NCBI RefSeq assembly: GCF_028372415.1
Contig: NC_092872.1
Coordinates: 13,854,479-13,918,478, forward strand
Direction: 5' to 3'
DNA from: Notamacropus eugenii
Taxonomy: Eukaryota; Chordata; Mammalia; Diprotodontia; Macropodidae
Length of the DNA: 64,000 nt
Made by a program: the position numbers and the translations under genes. Positions 11,601-26,000 of the stretch are shown piece after piece. The notes beneath the pieces are model-generated. The model saw only the letters and a program-made list of their open reading frames with translations, was not told the DNA's origin and searched no databases. Within the stretch, counting starts at the first letter, position 1, and each line of letters starts with the position of its first letter.

Positions 11601-14600
11601 TTGGCTATATGACCTTGGATCCAATCACTTAATCATTCAAAGTTCTAGGTAACAAAGAGGATGAGCTGCAAAGAAGATGACAGCTTGAGGGAGTTTTATC
11701 ACCCATGGATTCCCCATGTCAATAAAATTACAGGTTCAGTCCCTAGACTATCTTAAGATCTTGTTAGCTTTTTTATTTTTTGAGGCAATCAGGGTTAAGT
11801 GACTTGTCCAGGGTCACACAGCTAGTAAGTGTCTGAGGTCATATTTGAATTCAGGTCCTCCTGACTCCAGGGCTCGTGCTCTATCTAGCCACCCCTAGAT
11901 TTCATCAGCTCTTTTGGTTACCATGTCAAACTGTTACCAAAGTATGCATTGCATGTGTGAAGTACTAAAACCACAAGATCTTTTTTTCAGATAAATTTCT
12001 CTCGCAACATAACATATAAATTTCCCATATTATACTTGTGAAGTTTATTTTTTGAACCTTAATTCATCCTTATTAAATTTCATTGTATGTGATCTGGCTG
12101 AATATTTTAGTGGGTTCATTTTTTTTATAAATCCTCACTCTGTCACTCAACATGCTAGCTACTCTTTCTAACTATGTGGTTGTTGTTGAGTCGTTTCAGT
12201 TGTGTTGACTCTTCATGATCCCATTTGGGGTTTTCTTGGCAAAGATACAGGAGTGGTTTGCCATTTCCTTCTCCAGAAACTGAGGCAAACAGGTTTAGGT
12301 GACTTGCCAAGGGTCACACAGCTAATAAAGGTCTGAAGCCGTACTTGAACTCAGGAAAATGGAATCTTCCTGACTTTAGGCCTGGCACTCTATCTATTGC
12401 ACCACCTAACTGCCCCTTCTAACTGTGTATCATCTGTAAATTTGATAAGCGTGCTACCAACACCACCATACAAGTCATTGAAAGCACAGGGATAGGACCA
12501 ACCCCCGAGGCACTTTACTGGAGACTTCCCTTCATGCTGATGTCGACCCACTAATAACCACATGTTGAATCTGGTCATTCAATCAGTCCCAAATCTGGCT
12601 AACTCACATCTCAACCTCTTGTCCTTTAGGATAACTTGAAGGACTTTGTCAAATGATTAGATGACCTCTAAGTCCCTTTCAAGTTCTGAAACTGTGAATT
12701 TCTAGGTCATAAAAGATTGTAAACTTAGAGTCCTTCATTTTACAGATAAGGAGCTGAACCCTAGTAATTTGCCACAGGATCCCACATTGGTGGCACCTGG
12801 ATTCAAACCCAGCCTTTCCTCCAAAATATGGCAACCCTCCATGGGTTGGTCCTTACCTTTCGGACATGACTGGAAAAGAGCACATTTCTGAAGCCATCCT
12901 TTTCCTGCAGGTTTTTCAGCTGCTGAGCAAAGGGCACTGCTGCCGTGGGGTTATCAATAGTCTGGGGGGAGCCAATGAACAGATGGGTACAGTTAGAAAG
13001 ACAAATAGGTAGCCCCAGAGCACTGATAATAGTGGAATGTTAAAACCAAGGGGCACCCCAAAGACTGGGAAGATACCAATTTGAGATGAAGAAAAGGAAG
13101 CCTGGTGGAGAGTAGTGGAAAGAACCCTGTGATTGGAGATAGACAACCTCAGCTCAAATCCCAGCTGTGCTGCTTTCTACAGATATAACCCTGGGGTAAG
13201 TTATTTTTTCCTTCTGGTCCTCAGGTCTCTTGTGTGTAAAATGGGTACAAAATACCTGCTCAATCCACCTCTACTAGGTTGTGGTATGACAAATGCTATA
13301 GGGACGTCACTATGAATACTCTCATGTCCCACATTCTAAAATCCAGAGGTCTTCCTTCATTAATTGGTCCTTCCATACTATGATGAGAACTCAGGCTCCT
13401 AACAATGACCAGAAAGTCCAGCTCACAGATGAGATCCTCAGTGGAGATGCTGCACTGACCCACCTTCATTTCTTCTTTCTCTAAATTTCTCTAGAACTTA
13501 AGAGTCTTTACTTCACAAATCAGGACTTAATTGTTCTGTGACTGGTTGATGCATGTGACGTCTCTCCAATGAGATTTTAAATAGCCCTTAGGGAGAGCAC
13601 AAATCCTAGATATCTACATCCACCATGGTGCTCAGCATATCAGTATGAGTGCCAGAAATGCCAGGATACTGACATGTTGGTTGACTGTAAGATTTCTAAA
13701 TGCCTGCTTAATACTCAGAGAAAGACTCCTTTATGGTCTGCGCTTACAGTGCCTGGCACAGGCATCTAATTAGTGCTTATTGATTGACCGACTGTATAGT
13801 TTTAATGTTAAGTGAAGTTCTATCAGGTCTCCAATCTCACTGGTAGTTCAGGTATTTTTGGTTAAATGATACATGGAATTATAACCATAATCATGCTCAA
13901 ATCTCTGTAGCCTTTAAAGTATGCAAAGCATTTAATGGTAACTTGATGGTGTCTTTAAGATAAGAGTTATTATATCCATTTTACAGATGAGGAAGTTGAA
14001 AATAAGGTTCATTATGCCCATTTTATAGATGAGAAAACTGAGAACCCATAAGGTTAAGTGACATGTCTAGCTCAAGCACATCTGTCAGTCCCTGCCCCCA
14101 AGGAGGATAATGGCTCTGTTTTCTGTACCATTTTTTCTCCTATACTACTAGGTATGTGACCATAGACAAATCACTTGGGTTCCCCGGGACTGTTTCCTCA
14201 TCTGTATAATGAGGATAATGGGGCAAAAGAAAGCAAGCAATCTCCCAGAGAAGATATGAAGCAAACCTGGAAAGAAAAACAGAACCAACTGGGAAGCCCC
14301 CTGAAAGGCAGAGTAGTGATCATGACATGAGGGCAGAATGTGTAGTTCAGGGACCCAGATTTGAATTCTGGCTCTGACTTCTTAGCCACATGACCCTGGG
14401 CTAATCATTTCAGTGTTCTGAACTTGAGTTTTTTATCTGTAAAATATGGGTGCTAACACTTGTACTACCTCTAACTCATAAGGTTGTTGGAAGAAAAAAA
14501 ATGATGTAAAATTTAAACCATTTTAGAAATAGTAGTTATTACTGTATCTGGAGACTAGCTCCTTCATGGGACAGCAATGGAAGTTGATGAGGGTGGGAGC

Positions 14601-17600
14601 TTGCGGACAATCCACCCCATGAAGACAGCTATGGACAGGGCAATCTCAGGTTGGTCTGTCCCCAGATGGGTACTCAATGCTCTTGTCAGAGCTTGGATCC
14701 TGGACTGGGAGAACTTCGGCCAGGTATGTGGGCTATAATACTCACATGAATCAGGGATGGGTAGGTAAATGGGATGAACAGGCAGGGGCAGACAGGGTAA
14801 AGACTGAGCAGAAAGAATATAGGCATGAACAGCTGGAGTTGGAAGAGTGGGAGGGGCAGGGGAGAGACAGATTGAGGTTAAGGACAGGATAAAAGTGATC
14901 CTCCATTAATGCTTCCCTGGCACCTTCAGTGTCCATAAGAGAGGAGCTCAGAATGCAGAAGGGCTTCAGTTGGAGAAGAGACATTCTCAGTATTCACATG
15001 CTCATCCCCAGGGGCCGGCCATCTGCCAAACTCACCGAGGAGAGGTAGTCCCGTGACCAGGCTCTTCGGCATCCCCAGTCCTGGCGCAAGCCCTGGAGCA
15101 CTCCCATGGCTGCCACTTTGGCCTTGATCTGAGCCATATCTGAAGGGGGGATGTTCTTCACCAGCTGTCGGGCTCGCCACCTGATCAGGAAAGAAATGGA
15201 GCTGGAGCTGGAGGAGAAGAGGACTAAGACTGGAAGAGGGAAGGAATGGGAAGGAAAGAAAAAATGGAGGAGGGAAACTGGTTGGAGAGAAAAAAAAACA
15301 GAAGGGGGGGAAGGGAGAACTCTGGAGGAGAAGGAAGGCTACCTTCGGAAGAGTCCCTGGCAGGTGTCTTGGAAAGGTTGGAGCACAGTAGGGGGTGTGG
15401 GCCAGACTAGGTCTCGCCCATACAAGGGGGGGTGGCGGGCAGCCTGGAAGCGGTTTTGCAGCTCAGTTAGGTGGGTTCGAACTTTGTGCCGCCGGAAGCA
15501 GCCCATAATTTTATAGATAGCCCTCAGGCGCTGGCACCGCCGCCTTGCCAGAGTTCCCCGCCAGGCCTGGAAAGAGAGGACAGTCTCAGTATTCTATACT
15601 GCCTGCTCAATCCCCAGCTTCTGTCCCATGGACCCTCTTAATTCTTATCCCTTTCCTAAATCTTTAGCATCTCCCCAAATCAAACCCTTTCAATTCCTCT
15701 CCAGTCTTCTGAACCTACCCTACAGACCCTCTGACCCCATCCTGTTCCTATAGAATCTCCACAAAGCATATTGCCCAACCACTTCCAGCCCCCAGATATA
15801 ATCCATTGGACCTGCCACATTCATGAAGATGAATTCATTAGTACCTTCCCAAACCATGCCCTATTTCCAGCATCCCCAGACCCTGCTCTGTGGATCCTCT
15901 TTATTCTCTTAGGCTCTTTCCTGACATTTCAATACCTCCCCCAAACATCTCCCCTGCTCTTTTCCCCTTTGTACTCTAGGCCCCTGTACCTTCTGCAGTA
16001 GCAGTACTATGATAGGGATAAGCCGGGCCCGGCTCTGCTCCAGCGTGACCAGGGTGCGGGGTGAGCGGATGAAGAGTTTGTTGTGTCCAAAGGCCACATC
16101 CCCCTGGAGGCCATGCTGCTCCACCAGCGCACCTACAGCTGCCTTGTCTGAGTCCAGCAGGTGGTTGGGCCATGTGTACTCACAGGTCATCTTGTACCTA
16201 GCACAATGAGAAGGATGAGAAAGAGCTCATTTCTGGGCCAGGGGCTATTCTGGTCTGGACCTCAAAGTGGAGGAAGCAGAACGGCCCCTGGCTCCATATT
16301 CCTTCCTAATACCCATCACGGTCTCTGATATTCCACTATTAACATTTTCTCCCTTTGGATTCATAATTTCTTGTCTTTGGTGAAAATGGGAACGTAGCAC
16401 CTTGGGTTAGCCATTCCATCTCAGATCTCTTGGTATGAATTACAAAGTGGTAGAGGTGAATAAGACCTTAGAGACAGACTCTCCATCTTCCTATTTTCTA
16501 GATGAGACTAAAGCCCAGAGAGATGAAGTGATTTTTTTCCTAAGGATATTTAAGTTCTGGGACTTGAACTCTAAATCCAATCATCATTCCATTAGACACC
16601 CTGCTCCACTAACCCCACAAATGACCACTGGGCTGCCTAATCTATTGTTGACATACCTGTGCCTGAGTTACAGGCTCAGTCTTTGCCCCAGGAGACAAAT
16701 GCAACCTCAGAGCCCTGGGGCCCCCCAAAAAAATATCACAGAAGGAGGCTAAAGCTGTCTCTCTCCCATGAGGTTGAAATATCTAGATGAAGTTGGAGGT
16801 TGGAGGTGGGAGGTGGGAGAAAATAGATAAATGGTAAAAGTCAGAATAGTGTGTGTGTCAGGGTGGGGTTGGGGGGAGGGTCACCTGAGCAAAAATCGAG
16901 GATAGGGTTGGCGGGAGGCAAAGCCAGCCCTTCGGACTCTCACATTCTCCAGCAGCCCCAGGTATGCCACCTGGTGACGGCAGCGTTCCTCGTCCAGCTG
17001 GCCAGGGGACTTTTCTTCATTGGGTTTTATACAGCGAACGTAGTACGGTTCCTGAAGAGATCGTCTGATTAGGAGCTGGAAAGGACCTTGAGGTTCAACT
17101 ATCTCATTTTACAAGAGAAGGAATTGGGACCCAGGTCAGTGAAACTGATCACCCATGGTCACACCCTCCTCAAAGGCAAGGGGCCTGTTTTCTCTTATGT
17201 CCCTTCAGACAGAACCGGACACAGGGCTGGACACAGGGTTGGACACGCAGGAAGACTCATTATGAACATAACCGGGTAGATGATCAGAGGGTCTCAGACT
17301 GCTGACCAGTCAGCGCTGCATTCAAAAGCCTCATCCTGCTGGACCACTTCTGTTCCTTCACTCCTCTGGATTGTTGTTCATGTCTTCTCTACGCCTCCCT
17401 CCCCATTGCCTGTCCCTGGAAGACCACCTCAAATGACTTCTTCCAGAAAATTTTCCCTGACTCCTTCAGGTCAGTAAAGAGCTTCCCTTTCAGATCCAGT
17501 CTAGTATTTTGTTCTTCCACTCTTGGGTACGTGTAACAGGTAGTATTGTCTAATATAGTAATCTCTGTTGCACTGAAGGTGAACCTCCAGATGAAAGGAG

Positions 17601-20600
17601 ACCTCAGACATGGAGCCCAACCCACACTAGAACAAGAGTTCCTCGTCCAGCATCCCTGACAAGTGCTCCAGCTTTTGCTTGATGACTGGGCATACACAGG
17701 TTCCTGAGGCCACCCATCCCACTCTTTAGAGAGATGCTTCCTACTTAAACCCCAAGATCTCTTTCAGACAAATGTCTGTCTAACCATGCCTCCCCATCCC
17801 CTCATCACATACTCATGAAATTTATTCTAATTGCAAAGTAAAACTTTATATTAATCTCTATTTGATTTCATTGAATGAGATTTGGTTTAACATTATAGTC
17901 TATCAAAATCTCTTTCAATCCTGTCAAACAAATATGGTAACCATTCCTTCTAGCTTTGTGACATTCACACTGATGAGCATGCCATCTATTCCTTTCTCTG
18001 AACCTTTGATTAAAAACTTAAATAGCACAGGGCCTGGCACAAATCCTATGGGCATTCAACACGTGACTTTTTTCCAGGTTGAAATTAAATCATCAGTAAC
18101 TACTCCTTGGAGCTGACCAAGAGCAAATCCATCCATACCAATACCACCATCTAATCCACATCTCTCCATGTTGTCCTGCAAGTGAGTCTTTGTCCATGCT
18201 TTGTGAGAAGTTAGCTCAGCTCTGTCTCCTGCGCTCCCTGTCTACTGGCCTAGTAACCCCATCAGAAAGGAAATAAGATATGTTTGGCATGACTTGTTTG
18301 TGATGAAACTATTATGGCTCTTTGGAGTTATTACTTCCTTTTCCTAATGCTCATTAACCATTTCCTTAATAATATATTCCAGAATTTTGCCAGAAGTTGA
18401 AATCAAGCTCACTCACCATTCTTACAGAATGCTATATTTCCATATTCAAACAGTGTTACCTGACCTTGTGTCCATCTTCCATGTGTGTCTTTAAAAAAAT
18501 CTAAGCTCAGTGCCCATCAGCTGGAGACTGGCTGGACACATTATGGTATATGACTATAATGGAATACTATCATGCCATAAGAAATGATAAATCGATGGTG
18601 TCAGAACAACCTGGAAAGACTTAAATGGATTGAGGCAGGGTGAAGTGAACCAAAGCAGGAGAAGAATTTATAACAACTGCATTATAAAGAAAAACAACTT
18701 TGAAAGACTTAGGGTCTCTGATCAATGCAATGACCAAAAACTCCTCTAGAGGACCAATGGTGAAGTGTGCTACCCATCTCCTGACAAAAAGGTGATGGAC
18801 TCAAGATGCAGAGTAAAACATACATTTTTGTTGGCTACAAGGAATTCATTGTTATTTTCCTTTTTTCCCCCAAAGGCAGGGAGGGAGGAAAAAATAGATT
18901 TTTGCTAATAAGAAAGAAAAAAAGAAAAACTTAAAAGTTTAAGAATACCATGTGCATCCACTTTGGTCTAAATGATATCCCTCTTCCCTCCTCATTGTTT
19001 CTCTTCAGAGTTTCATTCACTTCCCCTTTAGAATTTGAGGCCATGATCTCCTTATTTCTTACCTATCTTTTCTCAGAATACTTTGAAGTGGTCATGTTTT
19101 GCATGACTACACATGTGTAACCTATGTCAAACTGCTTGCCTTCTCAATGAGAGGGGGAAAGGGAGAGAGGGAGAGAATTTAGAACTCAAAATTTGGGGAA
19201 AAAAGAATTTTAAAATTATCTTTACATGTAACTGGGAAAAAATTAAATATTAAATTTAAAGAGAAAAGAAAGGAGAAATGGCCGTGTTCTTCTACCTATT
19301 TCCTACCTATCTTTTGCCCTGCCTTCCTCCTTTTCTCTATCACAGATTCCAAGATGGAATCATCACCTCCCACTCCACCTAAACTTCCAATCAAGTCCAC
19401 CATAGCAAGCAGTTCCTCCTTATCAGTGACAATCAGATCTAGAATGGCAGCTCCTCTCATTGGTTTCTTTATCTTTTTTGGTTGGTTGATTCATTAAGGC
19501 AAGTTAGGAAATGATAAACTGCTTTTCCTTTGACAGAGAGTTCAAGCAGTTGTCCATATAAGCAAAGTCCCCCATCACTATCGTACACCAGGTCTGTGAT
19601 CTGTTTCCTACACATCATCTAGTTCCTTTTCCTGCCCAGGTGATCTATATTATACTCGTATGACGATATCAGTTCCATTACTTTCTTCATCTGGTTCCTG
19701 GATTTCTTTCCATGATGATAGCTTTTTAAAATACAAGATTACTTCACCACGACTAATAACTCCCTTCTCCCTAACCCTTTTCATTTTTATACAAGTTTAT
19801 TATCTTTCAAATCTTCAAATGCCTCTCTATAGAACTTTTTTTTTAACCCTCTCAACAAATTGTCCAGCAAAACAAATTCTTACACTGACCACGTCCAAAT
19901 AAACATGGCTCATTTGGGATTTTATGCCCATCGCCTCCCTGGCAAGAGATGTGTGACATACTTTATCTTTAGTCCTCTGGAATCCCCATCTTTTTTTTAA
20001 GCTATCCTGCTTGTTTTAAATTAGATATAATCTTTCAGTGATGTTCCAATTATGGATCCTGTTCCACTAAGTGTTACTGATGAAACTAAATTTGCTGTCC
20101 TGTCTTATCTCCCTACTAGACTGTGAGCTCCAATAGGAAAGGAGCCATGTTTCGTCTAAACTTGCATTGAAGTGCCTCCTTAACTATGTGCCATGAATTC
20201 TCTGAGTGGCCAGGGTTACAAAGACCAAAATGGGAACAGTCCTTGCCCACAAAGACCTTATATTCTACTGGGGGAATACAACCTGTACATCAACACGTAA
20301 ATACGGAAAATATGCAAAGTAATTTTAGAGGGTGAGGAGAGGAACTAGGGAGTCAGGACGGGCCTGGTTGGGGAGGAGGACCTCCAACTGATTCTAGAAG
20401 GGAGCTAGGGATTCCAAAAGGAGGAAGGAGGGAGGGAGAGTATTCCAAAGAGGGGAAAAGCACCCTATTCAAGAGAAATGTTTCTGAGTAAAGAGAACAA
20501 CAAATTGTCCAGTTCAGCTGGAAGTGGAGTGGTGAGGGGTTGCAAAGGGAAATCATTCTAGAAGGACAGGTTGGAGTTAGAAGGAGAAAGGCTTTAAGGG

Positions 20601-23026
20601 CCAAGTGGAAGTGTTTTCATTTATCCTAGAGGCAATAGGGAGCCACTAAAGATTCTTGAGTAGGAGATGGGACATGGTGAGACTTGTGCTTTATAGATAC
20701 CAATTTGGTATTTGTGTCCAACCACAAAGGAGGTTAGTTACTAGTCCAGGTCCCGATGACCTGAGCTAAAGTGTGTCCTTGTATGTGGAACACTGAATGC
20801 CCTCTACCAACACAGAGTAAGTACTTAATAAACACTTATTAAGTTACTGTGCAAAGGTCTCTCCATTTTTCCTCTTACTAAAGTGTCTTATTCCTACTTC
20901 ACCTCTTGGCCTTTAGCAGAAAAGAGGAAGCCTCATCCTTGCAGCCAGAGACCCCAAATCTGAAAGAGAAAACCACCTCAAGCTAATCTAAATTGAGTGG
21001 TTTAACCTAAGCTTCATCCACTTTCTCTCTCTCTTTTTCTTTTTTGGAAATGATGAAATTTGCTCTACACTTTCTACCTAATCCCTCATCCGCCAAGCAC
21101 GCAGAAATAAATAAAAAATTATTTTACCCTAGAAACTACTGAGGAGGTTTGTTTGATCTGTAATGGGTTGGTACATTCATGCCAGTCTTCTGCCCTGCCC
21201 CCAACCCCAACTCCAACCCCATCCCTTCTCCCTGGAATCTGAGAGGTGGAACACAAGTTGTGCCAGACAGAGGTAACTGGAGGTGGGGGCTCATCCCTCC
21301 CCATTGGGCACCCATACCTTGGACGCTAGATTCTCCACCAGTGCCACCATTGAGTTCTTGAAGAGTGTTCCTGCAGTCAGGGGACGCTTGGTGACCTCAG
21401 TGATGTCCTGCTGTCCATCAGGCCACATGCCTTGAAGGGTGAGGTCTGTGCTGTAGGTGCCAGACTTGAACTCTCAGTCCTCATTCCAGAGGCCAGCCCA
21501 TGCCAGTCCCTCTCCTTGGGCCCTCCTCTACTATTTCACTATCCCTTTGGCTCAAAAAGAAGACTAGGAACTAAAATTTGAATCATAAAATGTTGGAATT
21601 GTAAGGAACCTTAGAGATTATTTAGTAAAACCCTCTCATTTTCCAGATGAGCAAACTCAGGACCAAAGAGATAGAGAGACTCGACCAAGGTCACCCAGCT
21701 AGTAAGTAGCAGAAACCAAATCTTTTGGCCCCAAGTCAATGTTTCTTTTACACCCTACCCAACACTGCTGGAGAACCTTGGTTCTAGTCCCAACTCTGCT
21801 ACCAACTTGCCACATAAGCTTGGGCAACTTTGGCCTCTTCCTCTTTCTGCAACTCAGTTTCTCCATCTGTCAAATGAATGGGCTTGACTATGGTCCACTT
21901 CCAGTTTTAACATCACCCACTTCTATGAATTCTTCTGCCCTGCCTTTAACTTCCACCCTAGCTCTTGCCCTCTCTAGCATAGCTCAGTAATTTATCCTTT
22001 ATCCAACCCTCTACCAGGTCAGTCAAAACTCACCCTCTCTTTTCCCAGACCTCTCACCTGTTGTACAAGAGCCTTTTAAAGTCCTGGAAAAGAGAATCTT
22101 TGTTCTTGTCAATGAAACCCTCCACAGAGTACCTAGAGGGGTGAGAAGTTTGGAGATTGATGGAGAAGAGGGAACACAGCTGTGAGGCAATCAGAGACAC
22201 AGGGAGGGAGTGGGCAGTGAGGTGGCACAGTGGATAGAGTGCCAGGCCTACAGTCAGGAAGGCTTCCTGAGTTCAAATCTAGCCTTAGACACTTACTAGC
22301 TGTGTGACCCTAGGCAAGTCACTTAACCCTGTTTGCCTCAGTTTCCTCATCTGTAAAATGAGCTGGAGAAGGAAATGGTAAGTCACACCAATATCTGTGC
22401 CAAGAAAACCCCAAATGGGGTCACAAAGAGTCTGACAACAAGAGTACATTTAGTCAAGTGAGGGATTTTGAAATAGTCTTCTGTCTCTTCTCCTACACTC
22501 ACTGCAACCCATTTCCTCTTTTTCTCCTCTCCATTTAGTCAAATCTTACCCATCCTTCATGGCCCAGTTCAAATTCCAACCCATCTAGGAAACCATCCTC
22601 ACCTAGAAGGAACATCTTTTTTTCCTTTGTTGTGTCTCTCACCACAGAGACCATCTAGTACAACTCTTTCACCCTCTGTTTTTGTTGTTTTTCAGTTGGT
22701 TTAGTCACATCCAACTCTCTGTGACCCCTTTTGGAGTTTTCTTGGCAAAGACCCTCTGTTTTACAGGTGAATAAAATGAGAGAGGTAAACTGACTTGTCT
22801 TAAGGTATTCACAAAGAAGAAAAACACAGCATCAGGATTCAAATCTAACGCTCCGTCTACTAGGCTGTTGTATTTCCCTGTGTCTCTATTTTAGTCTCTG
22901 TGGTCATTCTAATCTTATTTACTTCTCTCTTGACTCAGGCATAACTATGCTTACGCACTGTCTCTGTCTCTCTCCTCCCTCTCCCTCCAGCCCTCCCTTT
23001 CAGTCTCTGACTCTCTTGTGTGCTTG

Positions 23027-23068
<42 letters not shown>

Positions 23069-26000
23069 CAAACACACTCACATACTCCCCCACTTCTACC
23101 ATCCCAGCTTTCTCTCTCTCCCTTAATGTGGAACTAAATGCAGCTTATCTGTCCTATTTATTGAGTAGAGTTTTATGTTACAAAATTTCCAAGTTGGAAG
23201 GGACCTCAAAGACCACCCCATCCAGCCCATACCCAAGAATCACCTCCACAGCATGCTTTACAGTTAGGTCAACAGTTTTTGCACAAAGATCTCTAGGGAG
23301 AAGGGGCTCACCATCTTCCTGGGCAGCATATTCCACTTCAGGATAGCTCAAATTTTAGGAAATTTTTTTTTAATAAAGAGCCAAAATTTTCCTCTTTGCC
23401 ATTTTCACCTCTAGTGCTTTCTAGAGTCAAGCAGGTCAGGTTTATTCTGTCCTCTACCTGACACTCCTTCAAACAGCTGCCCCCTCTAAGTCTTCTCCAG
23501 GCTAAAAGCACCTATCCAGTGAAGCTCATAGATCATTGTAAGGTTAACAGGATATAAGATCTTCCCAGACCATTAATAGGCCTCAGATGGAGCCCTGAGG
23601 CCACAGCGATATCCACACCTTTCCAATTAAGTGTTGATTTCAAAGCTTCTCAGTATTAAGTCAATAAAGTGCCTAGTCTTTGATGGAAAGAGTATAGATT
23701 GTATTGCTTGGAGGGAAAGGTGTGGGCAGAGAGAGCAGCAGGCAGAGAGAAACAGGTAAAGGGAAGAACTTGCCTAGGGGAACCTGTTTGCATGTCTTTC
23801 CTCCCTGGATTGGTGATGAGTACCTTACTAAATCTCGCCTTTTGGTATCCCAATAGCAATGGTCCAAATAAACATTTTGGTTTTGTCTTGGAGGAGGAGA
23901 GTTTATTATATTTTGTGAACAAACCCTGGGAATACATATGCAAATTCGTTGGGTATCACATTGGCATTACAGGCATGAATTCAAGGACCTTCTTGAATTC
24001 TAGTTGCCAAACCCTGGACATTCTCCATCTTATCAATATCTTCCCTAAAATATGGTTTACAGAACTAAACACATATTTCAGATGTGGTCTGACCAGGACA
24101 CAGTACATAATGCAGCCTAAGAGCTTAGTGGCTTTCTGGACTGATTCCCAATTAGCTTGTGTTCCACTAATCCTCTCAGATCTTTTTCAGATGAACTGAT
24201 GTCTAGCTGTGACTCCCTTATCTTATATCTGTGAAGCTGATTCTTTTTATCTAAATGGAACACTTTATATTTACCTCTATTAAATTCCATCTTAGTCAAA
24301 ATTGATTATTCTTCCCAGTTGAGTCTGTACTTGATCTAAAAATTAGATATGACAGATAGCTGGGTGGCACAGGCCCTGGAGTCAGGAGGGCCTGAATTCA
24401 AATCTGCCCTCAGACACTTGTTAACTGTGTGACTCTGGGCAAGTCACTTAACACTGATTGTCTCCCTCCTAAAAAAAAAACAAAACACCCACACACATGC
24501 ACATATTCATTTAAGTTGCTGTTCCTTTAGATGTCACCCAATTCTTCCCCTCTAGCTTAAAGGTTCCTTCAGGTTAGAGGCTTGGTAAAATAGTCCTTAC
24601 GTGACATCCCCAGCATAATGTTTAATGCGGAAATCTCTGCCAAACTCCATGGTCTTGTCTGTGGGAGAGAGCTGCAGAGACAAGGAAGGGTTAGAGATCA
24701 GGACAGTGGGAAGGATCAAAGTAGGGGAGGTGGAGGAGGTAAAGGAAGTGGAGGTGATGGGGAAATGAATAAGGAACGTTCCATTAACCTGGAGTGCGAA
24801 CCCTCTTTGCCTCCACTTCTTAAAAACCTGTGAGATTATGGCTCTAGAGCTGGAAGATACCTCAGAGGGCAACAGCCAGTCTAACTTCTTCCTTTTACAG
24901 ATGAGGAAACTGAGGCTTGGACAGGTTGAGGGACTCATTCAGGAAATGTCACAATCACACTTCTACCTTCAGAACTATCACTTTTCCCATCGTGCCATGC
25001 ATGAGAGCCCGCTTCAAGGTGAAGTTTGAGAGGCATCTTTCTTGATCTCCCCAGTCATTAGAGTCTTTCTCCCCTACCCTTATTACCTTGTATTTACTAT
25101 GAATGTTTTCTTTAGAAAGGCAGCTAGGTGCATTGAGTGGCCTGGAGCTAGGAAGGTCTGACTTCAAATCCAGCCTCAGGTACTAACTAGCTATGTGACC
25201 CTGGGCAAGTCACGTAAGTGTTTGCCTCAGTTTCCTCATCTGTAAAATGAGTAGGAGAAGGAAATGGCAAACCATTCCAGTATCTCTGCCAAGAAAACCC
25301 CAAACAGGATCACAAAAAGTTGGACATGATTGAAATGACTGAAGAGCAACAGAAAGGAGCTGAAATTAACCCCAGGTATCCTGACTCCCAGCTTCAGGAC
25401 CTATCTAGTAGATCATGCTGGGGATTCACTGAAGGGCTATACCGTAAGGCTGTTTACTGATAGCACAGTGAGAATATCTATATGGTGGGAATCAGACTTG
25501 GGCTTTTACTCTTTTTTTTTTTTTGGCAGGACAAAGGCAAGATAGGACAGACAGGCAGGGGTAAAAGTGGGAGGGTACTAGCAAATATTTAACAACTGGC
25601 TCTCAAAAATACATGTGTGATGCACTTTTAAATTTAGTCTATATTATTAATGCTCTTTCCATCACTTTCTGAAGTCTGCGTAATCAACCAAACAATAACC
25701 AAAGCCCTGGTTTGTGTGGCCTTTGCTGATTTCTTGGATGTAAAAGTTTATACTGAACATTTTAATAACCAGTTCTCAAGCTGGCTCCAACACTCCCGGA
25801 CTGGGAGAGACACAGGGAATTTAGAGAATCTAGAGAAACTTTTCATCTAATAGAGGAGGAACCTGAGGTCCCGAGAAAGAATCCAGTGAACAGATTGAGA
25901 ACCAGAGGACCTTGGTTTGAATCCTACCTCCTGCCACAGGCAAGTCACTTTAACTAGACAGGTCTTAGAGATCAATCGTTCAAAATCGCACAGGGAGTAA

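Larger units (their letters stand above)
11040..12680 (-). mobile_element. CR1/L3-type LINE, split by SINE insertions
   Basis: The minus-strand translation of 12578-12440 includes [14 protein letters not shown], an altered form of the reverse-transcriptase motif FADDT-L of CR1/L3 elements. Text at 11440-11500 (GTGGTCTGACCAGACCAGGG) is the matching 3' part. SINEs at 11766-11897 and 12179-12416 interrupt it. Confidence 0.65.

Noticed and set aside
22211-22300. tRNA-like boxes in SINE heads (GAGTTCAAATC-type B box) as tRNA genes
   Set aside because: They occur at the head of SINE copies with degraded arms and the SINE body following; none folds as an intact tRNA.
23570-23960. Insertion in the CR1/L3 copy with two AATAAA-like signals
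   Set aside because: Could be an old LTR or another repeat, but there are no ends or domains that I can name.
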